A stretch of DNA of 64,000 bases, from positions 2,504,630-2,568,629 of the forward strand of contig NC_018396.1 of NCBI RefSeq assembly GCF_000208865.1, read 5' to 3'. The DNA comes from Neospora caninum Liverpool. Lineage: Eukaryota; Apicomplexa; Conoidasida; Eucoccidiorida; Sarcocystidae. The position numbers were made by a program, and so were the translations under genes. Of the stretch, positions 11,584 to 23,931 are shown piece by piece; within the stretch, counting starts at the first letter, position 1, and the number at the start of each line of letters is the position of its first letter. The notes under the pieces were generated by a model. The model was given only the letters and a program-made list of their open reading frames with translations. It was not told the DNA's origin and did no database searches.

Positions 11584-14500
11584 CTAGTCTGGACGTGCTC
11601 GGACCGGAGAAGAAAGATAACAGATGTCTCGCAGCGGCCGACTGTGAGACTGACTCTGTGATACAGCGACACGTCGCCTGTCGTCCGTCAAAACGGTGTA
11701 GCCGTACAATCGAGAAGCTTGCAACGGTGAGGCAGGAGCAGAAATTGCAGTCGATTGCAAAGATTCCGCTGAAAGGTTATACGCGGAGGGACCCACCGGT
11801 GGATTCGAGACGTCAGTGAACTTTGGCGCGCATCCTGCTCCACCTAGCGCCGGGACGCCTGGGTCGCTTCCGTTCGGAGGACGACGTTGCTGCATTCCCC
11901 TAGCAAACTGGATCTGATAGCCGGAGCACTGCGTGGGGCCTCGCTCCTGACACATCTCCGAACCTGAGGGGGATGGGGGAAAATGAGAGAACGGCGGCCG
12001 TGCCATACGTGGGAGAGGGCTCAACGTTGAAGCCACAGACACTTCAGTGGTCGCCTGCGGTAGGAGCGTGGTAGACCGCTGTCCCCTGTACACACTTGGC
12101 TGGCAAAACGTATACGCTGCGGCCTCGAATGATGTGGGCAGATGTACCCTTTGTTCGACTGACAGCGCCTGGTTGTGCGGCGTTTGCGGCGGGAGTGGTG
12201 GAAGGCGATAGCGGCAGTCTATTCCCTTGTCCGCTGACGTACCGTGACCTTGCTCAATGCCTGCTCTGTGGAACTGCGGGGTCGGCAGGATTATTCCAGG
12301 CCCTAGCTGCGAACGTGTCTCGGATCCCACCGAAGCAGACAAATGCTTGGAAGGTTGGGCCATCGAGAAGTACTGGCCACGAGAGTAGGAGTGGCAAGAC
12401 AGCTGTTGCTGGCTGCGGAGTAGCAGGTGCTGCGGCTGCGCGGTGGCGCTATCACGCTGCGGTGGAAGGGAAGGGATGAACATGTCCTCGTACCCCCCCC
12501 GGGTGGCGTGTAAGCCGGTCGATGGAACCGAGCTGTGAAGGTGCCGGAGCTGTCTCGTTTGCGCAGTCTCAGAACTTCGCGTGGGACCCGCCGAGGCGGA
12601 GAAATATACGGGTCCCCCGGCACTGGGGAGGGGTAACGATCCGTCCGTTTGTCGGAAAGACGATGGATCTTCCACCACTGGAGAAGATGGCATAGAGAGC
12701 CGGTCGCAGCTGCCCAGTCCATCCATTCGAGAACCTGCAGACGATTGAGTATGCAAGAATCCTTGAGATTGTGGGACGTGCCGAGGCGTCTGAGAATCGC
12801 CTGGGAGACCGCGGAATGACGGCGAGCCGGCGCCAACGACACGCGAACGCCCCAGCGTGTATTGCGGAGGGAAGGACGGTAGGGATTGCCGGGCCGCACT
12901 GTGGAGGAAGCATCCAGCAGTTTCAGGAGGGACGGTCGTAATGTTGCTGTAGATTTCATGGCGGTCCGGGTTAGGGCACTCACGCGTTTGTGCTTGAGCG
13001 TAAAATTTTGTTTGCAAGCCAGGAGATGAAGAAACCATTTTTGTCTGTCGATCTCTCAGAGGAATAGGGTAGCTCTCTACAGAACGAGACACGGCAGATT
13101 CATTGTGACCTGCTTGCTCGGCGACAAGGGAAGGTCGAGCGGAAGCCATGAAATCATGGGATTGGTGCGAAGTAGGCGGGAGATACGTGGTGGTTGTCTG
13201 GACCTCCACGTTGCCAAGGGTTCCCTGCCACAACTGTTCCGTGGACTGCTTGTCCACAAGGGTGTTCCGCTGAGTTTGATGCTCGAAGGCGGGATGTGGC
13301 GTCGGAGCAAGTGCATACGGATATTGGTTTACCTCCTCAGGTTCATTGTGCTGCCGTCTCTGTTCGTCTGGGGAAAACGCTTGTCGATCGGCGGCTGGCT
13401 GGGCACACTCGCTTCGTGCGGATGCTCGTGGGGCGCATTCGCCATTAAAAGAAAGCGGAGTGGACGCGCACGAATGATCAAACGGCCAGATTTTAACAGG
13501 ACCACCGCACGTGCCTGCGGTCACAGGCTCTGAAAAGGGAGCACCCGAAACTAGGGAAGGAGCCTGAAATAGATATGGCTGGGCAGAACGCTCGCCGTAG
13601 CTTGGCCCTCCGCTATAGCCCGGATGGCCTTGAGCTTCTCGTCTCTCGTGCTCGCACCTGTCTGGGTTCGCCCTCACCTCGTGGTGTTTGCCGTGCCAGT
13701 CGCCTGGGTCTCGTCCAGAAACACGAAACTCGACTGAACCTGCCTCTCTATAATACCGAGCGTTGTGCCGCGTTGGAAGCAATGACGATGTGACGCTTCT
13801 AGGATGGATACAGGCAAGGTGATTAGCCGCATGAACATCGTTTTGGTTCTGGCCGCCGTGCATGACAGCGGAATAGGGTGGAGATGCGGATGGCTCGCAG
13901 TCATACTCACTGCACTCCCTATCTTCATGGAGCTCTCCGGATGCTTCGGACGATTCGTCGCCTGCCTCTGTCTGGTATTCAGCGGTCTCCTCGTCGATGT
14001 CTACATGCCCTTCCAAACGTTTCTTGGAACACAGTGCCGAAGGAAGACTTTCGTGCTTCGCTGATACCGGCGCAGTCCGGAGGCTGGATGTCGCAAGGCT
14101 TCCTTGAGTGGCTGCACCCGTCCTGGTTTGCAATTCCTTGTCACTGTCGCGTGCGAATCCTTCTCCCCGATTTTGTCCTTCTCGGGTCGCTGCCTCACGC
14201 TGGCCGTCGTGGAGACACTCACGCACGTGCTCCTCTTTTCGGCTTTCTGTTGCTCGGTGCTTTCGCTCAAGCCAGCACCTCAGAATCTGGAGCGCCTCCT
14301 GGACCTGCTGATGCTCGGTGTCATATTCGGGTCCTTTGTCGCCTGCGTGTGTACCTGTTCCATCTCTGGCTGCCTCACTCCCTGCTTCCGTGCTTGCGGA
14401 GTCAAGGGTTGAGCATACGCCAGGCGCGGCACTGCCCTCGGACAACGTCGAGCAAGCGTGGGGATGCATCTGTTCTGCTTGGCCTTTCAAGAGGGCTTGC

Positions 14501-17500
14501 AACGTTCTGCGGTCTTGCACCTTCTGATGAATGCGCTGAATCTTGTCTGCTGAAAGGGATGAAGATCGACTGTCAGAACTGCTGAGATGGTTTGCAGACT
14601 CGAGGGCATGCGCGCGTGACGTGGAGGAGTGCGGGTCACTCGGTTCTCGCCTGGACTGTGGAGATGACCACTCCTCGCTTACGTCAGATGACAGATCGAC
14701 TGACTCGCCAGGTCGATCTCTCCGTTCGCAGGGGATGCGGTGTCTGTCTGCCAACTCCCCTTGGAAGCCAGAGCTCGATCGACGTTCTTCGCCGCGGCCT
14801 CTGCACGTCTTCTCGAGTGTATCGTCTTTCTTGTTTCGTTCTACCCCCGTGTGAAATGCGTCGTTTTGTCCAGCGGAAGAGCAAGACTGGACGGGGCCGG
14901 GAAGGCGACAGGCGTGGTGAGACAAATTGGCCTGAGGGGCACACCTGGGGGTAGGCTCGGTGAGGGAAGTGCCGTCGGTGTGATCTGGGCAGCTAATGGA
15001 GCGCTGGAGCCCTTTGCGTAAAAACCGAACCGCTGTTCGAATATTTCGTGCCTTGAGAGAATCATCGCTGACGTGAGAGAAAACGGACGCCTCGACATTG
15101 CTAGAATTCGGGACGCGGTCCAAGCGTTGAGGAAGTGATGGGCTCTCAAGAACGGCCAACGCAGAAAACTCGACTTTCTGGGTCGAAAGACGGAGATTTG
15201 GTATCAACCGCCCGTCTTGCATTTCCCCAGTCCCGAGGATCTCGCGACGGAAGGGGTGCTGAACCGCGGAGGCCGAGACTTGGTTCACGGCCACAAAACA
15301 GAAATTTGAGGACGTCCGCGATTCAGTGGCGTGGCTTCCGCAACGTGCAAAACTGTCGTACTGGGTAGGCTGACTCATCGCGTCGCCTCGCGCGCCACAA
15401 TTACAGCTCTTCATTCTCCACGTTGCAGGACCGATTTTCTTCGGTCCCACCTTCCTGCCTCTGCTCTGCTCGCTGCCATCCTGCCCACCACGGGATCGCT
15501 GGTGCGGCGGCTGCCGCTGGTGTCTCGCCAGAACTTCAGCGAACGCAACTTCTCTCTGAAGACTTTTGTGGCCCGCTGGAGACCTGGTAAGCTCGTTCAG
15601 TTTGGCGGTGATCTTGACTGTTTTCGCTCGGACAGACAGGCGAAGGGTCGACAGCGTCTCGCGAACAAACAGGGCGGAGGGCGAGATGGTGCAGATGAAG
15701 ACTGTCCAGCACGAGCCCCCGAGGGATTCCTGAAGCAGGCGGGTCAAATTGGACGATCGGTAAGAGACAGCACTCTTGCCCTGACACAAAAACGTTGGGA
15801 AACGCAGAAAATTCCAACACAGGAAGGTTGTGTGAAGGCGGGGCACATCCATGCAGGGTGACAGTTAAACGGTGGCGCCTTCCACAGTCTGTACCTTGCG
15901 CAGCGAGTCAGGACTGCGGAAGAGGCGTCAGTCCATGAAGCAAAACGAAGGGGTGGAGCGGCTGCGGCAACAGGTTCGCTGCCCGTACCTGCGCGAGTTG
16001 TTGAATGCAAAGTGTCAGCGTTGACAGACTTCTGTTGATCGCTCCAATTTCCGCCACGTGCATCTTCTCCGTCGCTCGCGACCGCATACAGCGTTCGTTG
16101 CCTGCGTGGGGCGACACAACACGTGAAACTGACGGACTGTGAGCGATTGAGACAACTTTTGCCCGCGGGGACGCCGCGTTACATGCAGTTGCCAAGCAGC
16201 CACCTACACGGGTCCCGGCAGAAAGGAGCAGGGGGGGGGGGGGCGACTTGGCTTTCTACCGCCCCGGCGTTCTGAGCAGCTCTCTCACTACGCGAAGAGA
16301 CGGCTGCCTGGCGCGAGCGGTTTATGGATAACGGCAGAGTGTGAGGCAGTTGCTGCGTGGACAGCGTCTTCTGGTGCGACATCCGTAGTAGAGAGAAACT
16401 CAAATATGGAAACTGGAGAAGTGGGCGCAACAGGCCAACACTTTGCAGACTCAAGGTGTGGAAATTTGGCGCGGTCGAAACGCCGCTTTGCCAGTGACAT
16501 TTGCCTCGCGTCCAAGTACGCTCACCCGCAAGGTCGACAAGGTTCAGCCTAGAGAGTTTCATCGTTTTCGTTTCACCGTTCACAGTCTGGCGAACTTCCA
16601 CTTGGAAAATCGCATGAGAACGGCCTGACATGTCGTTCTGTTTCGTAGCTCGGAAGGCGCGATTGATGGTCCCTTCCATGAGGAGATGTATCAGCTCCTC
16701 TGTTGATTTCACTTCGAAAAGTTGCAGACCCTGAACGGGAGAATACCACACCGATAGCGGGAGGGTCAGAACCTATCTGGAGCACCCTCGTAATGGACGT
16801 TTACCATCGCACCAACGCGTCAAACCGCCTGACACGTCCTGAAACGGGGAGAAACCTAAAGTGAATGTCCAGTGCCTCGTCTTCTGCTCGGACCTTCCAC
16901 GCGGACACACTGAACGGTGTGGCCCATCGACGGCAGCTGCCAGAAATCCCGAAGGGAGGGGACACGGCGCTTACCTGAACAACGACAGAGTTCGGATTGT
17001 GTCTATCGCTGACAATAACGAGAGACGAGGCGTGAGAGTTTGGAGGCTGAGAAGCAGAAACGTGAAGGCCCACACACAGACAAAAACCGGACCTGTTTTT
17101 ATGAGGAAGCGACAGACACGCAACAGAAAAGCAAACCCTCGGCCTACATCTTACTGACATTCAGCTTCAACGAGAGCGATTTCTGTCGCCAACAAAACAC
17201 TAGTAGTCCGTGACCAGCTGATAAGTACTCTGCTCGCCCCGTCCAAGTCGATGACACCATCTCCAGAGCAGTGCCGCAGATGAAGACACCAGAATGAGAA
17301 AAAGCTTGCAGGGGAGAAAGTGGAGGTACAAACGCTGCAGACAGACCTACCGCGAGGAGATCCACGAGCTTCTCGTTGTATATTTGGACATAGGATGCGA
17401 AGACCTGAACGTTCTCGTTATCCGCTCCAAATCGCTGATGAATTCTGGAGATAAAACACAGGTGAGATGCAACTTCCTCGTGTACGAATGAGCAACGGAG

Positions 17501-19361
17501 ACACTTGGCCGTCTCCGGGAACGCGGCGCTCGTAGTAGCAGCTGTACTCGGGTGCGAGAGGCTGAAGCGTCAAAGATGTTTTCCCGTTCACGTCCGAGAG
17601 TGGACGAGAAGAAAATGGCGAGGAGCCGTGCACCGAGACTGCCATAGAGTGCACAGCCTGCTGCCAAGACGTAGTGTGTGCTTGAATGTGGAAAGAGTGG
17701 AGGAAAACCCTAGAGGGAGTCAAGGTACAGAAGATCTCCCAAGAGCCCCTCCTCAACGAGATCGGAGTGTGACAAAAAACACGGAGCGTAGCGAATACGG
17801 CAAATCGGCAGGGGTCGAATAGTGGAACGGGAGAGACAGAGAGACCGCAGCTTGAGATGGAGGTCTGGTTGGCGGACTCACTGGTCAAACAGCAGTTCAC
17901 ATGCCCGTGGAATAATGCCGCGTTTTGCTGACTTGAGAAGCCTTGAGGAGTGCCTGGAAACGCAACGCGACACAGTGTATAGCTGGTCATTCGTAGCAAG
18001 AAAGAGGAAAAAACACGCAGGGCCAAGGAATTCAACGACTGTTGCCACATCGTGACATCTGTGTCTTCAGCAACGCAAAACGCCACTTTCTCGTTCACGT
18101 ACTTGGTGTGGTGCTGGATTAGCCGGTGGATAGTCTGCACTCTATGGGCGTTCGCTTGCTTGAAGACAGCGTAGTCACGGGACTGCTCTCCGGAGAGGAG
18201 TTCGCACCCTCTGCAGCCCTCGATCATGTCCGGCCCCAGCATCGTGTAGGTTTTTCCTGTTCCTGTCTGGCCGTGGGCGAAAATGGTGCAGTTGTAGCCG
18301 TCAATGACTTTCTCGACGCACGTCGCCACATTGTTCCAGACGTCTTCCTGCGTCGCTTGGGGCCCGAAAACCCGGTCCACATCGAACGTCCACCCGTGGC
18401 TCTCGTGCACTTTGTCAGTGACTTTAATGCGCGTTGCCGATTCCACCACGAGGATATCTTCGGATTGAAGCTCCTCGTTCTGCAGGGGCCGAATGCGGAC
18501 AAAGGTTCGGAGCCGATCACTGCAAGGCTCCGTTGAGGTTGGGGGGAACAGAGGAGGATGAGCGGACGGGGGGGCCGGGCAGTAAGCGGGAAACGGGGGA
18601 GAGTCCGGCTCTGCGAAGGCCGGTTGCAGGCGACAAGACGACGAGTTGGAGGTCAGACAGGGGGAGGGGACGGAGAGCTCCAGTCCATTCCCAGCTCGAG
18701 CCGGAAGTGGGGACAGAGACTGCTTGAGCTGAGCGCCGCGGAAGGGCACGAGAGGAGGCGAGTCGGCAGAAGATAAGTTAGACAACAATCGGACCGACGC
18801 AGGAAACGGTGAAGCAGGGGGAGAGCTGCTCAGACCTTCGGCTGAGGCTGTAGGCAGCAGAGACGCGCTGTGTGCGGTCAGAGATGAAACCGCAGACGCC
18901 TTCTCGGCGAGCCATTCCACGGCTGTCATCGCGAAGGAAGGCCCCTTGCAGTCGTCCAGGAGCGCTGTCGCGAGAGGTGCCGCGGTATCCTGCGAGAAAG
19001 AGCCTAGACGGGGAGACGTGAATGAGGAGTGAGGCCCCAAGGGAGAGTAGGCACTCTCCGGCAGTTCGAGATCTTCGATTCGGAGGACAGGGTAGCTATC
19101 GTTCGAAGCAAAGTCACAGTCGCTTCCTTCTTCGGTGTCTGATTGCTGGGACAGCTCTCTGAGTGTGCCCGTCTTCCCGATGGACTCATCCCCAGAAGAG
19201 CGACGAGAAGTGGGCGGAAATGCGCCTGATCCACTTTCCATTTCTTCGCGATTTCCAGTCGCGCCGAGGCTGGGACACGAACTTCCTTGCGGATACTCCA
19301 TTGCGCCAGTCAGTCCCGCAAAGCTGCAGAGCGGCCGCAGTGCACGAGACCTTGGTGACAA
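11584..19361 (-). CDS. Kinesin motor protein, divergent, with long N-terminal extension and low-complexity tail
   Basis: Seven exons: 19361-18179, 17927-17882, 17444-17351, 17046-16975, 16730-16526, 16101-15989, 15780-11584. Phases all agree, giving 1,969 residues. A start 20 codons later (MEYPQG, 19301) is equally plausible. The motor spans about residues 286-627: LRTFVRIRPL, P-loop GQTGTGKT, GIIPRACELLFDQ, YVQIYNEKLVDLL, switch I NDMSGRSH (consensus NxxSSRSH), switch II DLAGNE (consensus DLAGSE), INRSLSTL, and SYRSSNLTRLLQESLGG ending at RAKTVK. Kinesins move along microtubules by ATP hydrolysis; the changed serines in both switches may alter hydrolysis. The first exon's donor (18179) is the least certain junction. 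The tail (about residues 628-1969) is rich in Ser, Gln, Pro and His with only short helical stretches and no long coiled coil, so dimerisation and cargo are unknown. I cannot assign a kinesin subfamily. Confidence 0.88.
16231..16243. repeat. Poly-G run of 13 in a kinesin intron
   Basis: A homopolymer of 13 G on the plus strand (13 C in the transcript) inside the intron between kinesin exons 5 and 6. It lies about 130 bases upstream of the 3' splice site at 16102, in transcript orientation. Confidence 0.9.
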
Positions 19362-20878
19362 CCACGCAGCAGACAGCAGGGCGATAGCTCCCGTACCAGC
19401 AGCGTAACGCTGATCAAATCCAGGACAGAAGAGCGGCCAGGAAATGCAGTCCGTTTTCCTTTACTACAAGAGGAAGAGTTAGGAAATTGTGCAAGAAAGC
19501 AAAGAAAAAAGTTACATGAAAGCCAAGCTAGGTAGAATTGACAGTTCAACTGAGACGAGAAAACCACACGTCCTTTTTAGTCAAACGAAAGAGAGGACAA
19601 CCCTCGGTCCTCGTAGAACTACGTCAGATTCAAAAGGTCAAACAAATGTGCCAACAAATAGTGAACACGCCGTTTGAGGCGTGGTCGGCCTTGCCTGCAG
19701 ATCATATGATCAACACCCCTTTCATGTTTTGAATTGCAGCATCGCCTTCGTGTACCACAGAGCGTGGCAGCAACGCGTCACACGCGTTCGTCCTCCACAA
19801 CACGTCCACAACGAGAACAAAAGGTCAGTTTCGAAATCTACTTAAATAGCGGACTGGTGTCCTTTCTGGGCCGCGAACAGCGGGACACACATCTTAGCGA
19901 ACTCCGCTCCCACGAATCCAAATGCTTCCTTCCGTATCCCAGGTGCGAACTGGGGTGACAATGAGCACCAGAGACACCGGAAGGCACGGCATTCACCTTA
20001 ACGACATTGTACTCCCTGGAAAAGACTTCCATCAACGGTACGTGGCGGAAAAGCCAGGACCCCGCCTGACGAACTTGAATGGTATGCTGTGCAAGTTCAG
20101 GTACACTCCCTGTGTTTCCACTGCATTGTACCTGCTCTTTTTCAGAGCTTGTGTTCAGAATTCTGTCAGACGAGAAGCTAGAGACTTGCAAAAGGTAGAT
20201 GATTCGTCAGTGGGCGAGCGGGGAAGCAGACAGCGCGACTGGAGAACAAGACAAACTCACGGCATTTGGAGTTGCATGCTGTTTTGCTGCTGCATTAGAA
20301 CTTGCGGAGATACAAGAGATGCGCCACTCACGGTCCCATCACGCGCATAAGAAAGTCCTGGAAAGAAAGCGTCTCGCACAGAACCGTGCCTGAGGCCCCG
20401 GGAGGAAATGTGGCATAGCAGAGTTAGGTCTCTGACCATGGACTTCACGCACCATTAAAACATAATCGAGGCTCTCGTCTTCGCGTCAAATTCTGATACC
20501 GTCGAGTTCATGACACACTCCATTCAACCACGCCCTGCAAGGGATATCGAAGCAAGTAGACGAAAACAAAATTCCTTCAGCTTGAAACGGCGCGATTTTG
20601 CTCTAGACACGCGTGCGGTCTTAGCTGGCAACTCCATCATCCCGGTTTCGTGTCACAACGCACGCCGTGGCGGGGTCGACACGCAACTCCCCGTTATTTA
20701 CTGGCAACAACCCGCATTTTGCCGTTCCCGTGGTGCCGAAAAATAGGCTGCGGGCAAAGGGAAAGGCGAGGAAACCACAGAAGCACTTCGTCTTTGGAAG
20801 ACAAGAAAACGCAGCTGAAGTGTAACCAAGAACATGCCACAGATTCTCACCCTGGGACCATTATTCGCGGCTCTTCTT

Positions 20879-20987
20879 TTGGCTAGTCAGGGCTGGTCGC
20901 CCCCAAGGGGCCTTGCTAGCCAACAGCAGCCCTACGTTTTTGCAGGCGTGAGGTCCTCACCGAAATAAGGGTTCTTCCTGGAGAACC
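20879..20987. other. Cluster of three adjacent inverted repeats (possible structured RNA or UTR element)
   Basis: Three hairpins lie in 109 bases. The first is TTGGCTAG (20879-20886) with CTAGCCAA (20916-20923), enclosing CCCC (20901-20904) and GGGG (20907-20910). The second is GTGAG (20948-20952) with CTCAC (20956-20960) and a GTC loop. The third is GGTTCT (20970-20975) with AGAACC (20982-20987). All arms are perfectly complementary. Position fits the kinesin upstream region or an independent RNA. I do not recognise a known RNA family. Confidence 0.4.
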
Positions 20988-22986
20988 TGTCTCGTTAAAA
21001 CACTGAAACTATTCTTTGCAAAGAGTTGCATGCTTCACTGATGCCAGCGACGTCCGTCAGACAACCAGAGATATGACTCCACCCTGTCAGCTTGACAACG
21101 GTGCCGAGTTACGCGACCGAGACACTGTGCAACGCAGTCACCGCCACGCCGAAATAGGTGACTCTTTGCCTGCTGGTGGCATTCCAATCGCGGGACTGAT
21201 CCTCAGCTCTGAGAGCCTAACTGAATCCTCGAGAAGGAAGGCGTCGCGAGCGGCAAGGAACGCCGCTAAAATAACGTCAGATGCTGCTGGATCTCGTCAT
21301 CTTAGGACTCCGCTCCGAAAAAAGTGGAAACTTGGCGGTATCCGCTTGCATCCTGTTTGTTCAGATGGCAACACAGGTTTTGAAGAAGCTCCAGCTGCAA
21401 CGGGACCGCTCTTAATGTAACTAAGATTGCGAAGCCAGAGGTTTTGCCCCATATTAACTGGAAGAACCCAGCCACTGCCCGCAAGTCGGTTAACCGAGCA
21501 TGTCATCATAGGAAAACGCATCTGCGCCGCTAGACATTGTTTCTCATCTCTGTAGAAACACGACACAAGAAGAGTGCCCTCCGGCGTGATCCTATTGGCT
21601 GTTGGCCTGGGTCACTCGTATGATGCTTTCAAACAGGCAGCGGAGTGAGCAAAGCAGTCGTATTCAAAACTGAGTCTTGCTAGTTTGAGATGACAGGTGT
21701 CCAATCATGCTTCATGGTCCAAAAGAGACAGAGGCAAGGAGGCTCATGGACGCTCTCCTCAAGGAACCTCAGACCACTATTGAGTTCGTTGGTGTGGAAG
21801 CTTCGGTTCACACAGAGACTTTCAAGCCTTTGTGACTTCTTCCCACAGTGCTGACAAGAACATTTCCAGGAGTCGCACAGGATTTCTGATGCTTGCTACC
21901 CTTCCTCCTTTTTGTTGAACCAGCTGCGTCACACGCCATAATTCTGGCGCCGTTCCTCCTCACCACCAGCTAGTGTAAGCTCATTCCCGATAGAAGAATT
22001 TGTGGACGACCGATCCGTCGCCTGGTGACAGTGAGATGCGAGAATTCCTCTGCGTTTTGGATTCCATTCTCAGGTTAACCAGAACGGCGGCGGAGGCCGT
22101 CAACGGGGATTCATTTTCCGTACGTTGCCTGGGGAAGAAAGCTCTCGTCACAGTGGGTGATATTATGATCGACAGCAGACTTTTTTGGCGAAAGTGGCGA
22201 AACAGCTGCCTCGAAAGCGACCGCCGTAAGTGATTCCAGCGTCAGTTGCGTTGGAAGGGAGGCGGCGCATCTTCAGCACATGGCACACGATGATACAAAC
22301 TACTGACACTGGCGATTTTTCGGCAAGCCGGCCATCACACCAGAGGGAGGTACAGGCATCTGAAAAGATGCAAGCAGATAACTTGATTCCATGACGGCTC
22401 CCGTCGTATGATGGAATTCACACTTATGTGGACCGGTTTGACGACCCTGGCCGCGGAACGTTTGTTCCCCGGTGTCCCAGGATTCGCCGTTGTAACTGTT
22501 GAACGTACTTTGCCGTTTGCTTCCGGAACTTCAGATGAGCTGCGTCTCGTTCGCAGCGGCGCCGCTTCCAGTTTCCAGGCATGCAATCTATCTCCATTGC
22601 ATCAGTGGTCCCATCCCTGGATCCTGGAAACGGTGGTGCCGACACAGAACCCCCTAGTACCATTCTTTTTCGAGCTGAAACACACCGTGACTTTTGTCTG
22701 AGGCGGGGGGACTGCGTAGGGTGACGATGAGTCTTGTAAACAGTGAGGTCGAAATAAGCAGAAGCAGGTGGAGGCAAGTGTGTCCAACAGCGAATGGCAA
22801 ACAGTAACATGACTGGAAGTGGACCGTAGGGATGATAGGGCTGTCATGGCATGTCTTCTTTTCCGTCTGGTCCCAACCACATCTCCGTGCTGCCGGCTAG
22901 GATGCGTGGGAGAGCACATATTCTATAGGTGCTTGCTTCCTCAATCGGCCTTACCCGTTCGACGTACATCGCACAGGACATTCAGT

Positions 22987-23012
22987 GGCGGCGGGGGGCG
23001 GGGGGGGGGGGG
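22987..23012. repeat. G-rich run able to form a G-quadruplex
   Basis: A 26-base stretch of GGCGGC followed by six G, a C and twelve G on the plus strand, in the divergent intergenic region. It has enough G-tracts for a quadruplex, and such runs are also prone to assembly and length error. Confidence 0.75.
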
Positions 23013-23721
23013 TCATATTGTTGAACAAAGTATTGCCTAGCCACCAGTGTCCGCAGTCTATTCTCAGCTCCCACCCTGACAACCTTAGGGGCAGGCACCA
23101 ACAACGAAGAGAGCCTCTCTCGCGAGTTGTGCCCCAGCATGTAACTCTGGTTGGTGCGTTGCCCAGTCCGGTGAATATACGCGTAGACGGTTCTCCACCT
23201 CAGTTGCAAGGCGTGCCATGAGCTATACGTGGCAGCTTTCCCCATTGGTCGGGGATGCTCTAGTTGAATACGCAGCAAAATGGCCAGCGATATGACACAC
23301 GAGGATGCGCAAAAGGCAGAAAGGTGTCTCGTGTGCTGCTTCGTGCGTCGGCGGCAGAACACGACGTGAATATGCACTTGTGGTCGACCGCGACACAAAG
23401 GCAAAATCGTTCCGTCCCTGGAGATCTATAGCTGTCGCGGACGGAGAAGTGTTACCAGCAAAAACTCGCCATTGGTCCTTACACCTCGTACGCCGTGAAA
23501 CCCGGCAACGTTTTCTTAAGCCATTCGACCGGCAGGAGCAGACCACGAGCGCCCCCGGGGTCAGCCGACAATTCCAAGCATACCAACGAGTTGCTAGTGA
23601 ACCACTGTCAGACTTCTGTGAGTGGGCTGGAAGAACAAGCATCTCGCCATTGGTGAAGCAAAACGGTGTGTCTCCCTCCACGCGCGCCCTTCCAAATATG
23701 CAGTGCTTGTGCTGATGCTGG

Positions 23722-23931
23722 TGCATGCAGCCTTGCCGTGAATCTGTGGCGATTCCCCAGAAAAGCCCAGGAAAGGATGCGTTTGCTTTAGATCCATCGC
23801 GCAACCAAACACAGAACTGAAGAATAGGCAGGAACGAGGAAGGTGTGCTGCTTTCCATTACTCTTGGCTGTCGGGTCGGTGTGCGTGGAGCCAAAAGGCT
23901 ATCTGCATGCACGTGGACAATTCGTGCATGC
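23722..23931. promoter_or_regulatory. TGCATGC motif cluster (three copies here, three more to the left)
   Basis: TGCATGC occurs at 23722-23728, 23904-23910 and 23925-23931. Further copies in the same intergenic region are at 20273-20279, 21027-21033 and, on the minus strand, 22579-22585. TGCATGC is a known over-represented upstream motif in Toxoplasma genes and a type of site bound by apicomplexan AP2 domain factors. Three copies lie 0.85-1.06 kb upstream of the spatacsin-like start codon. Whether they act on this gene is inference. Confidence 0.4.
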
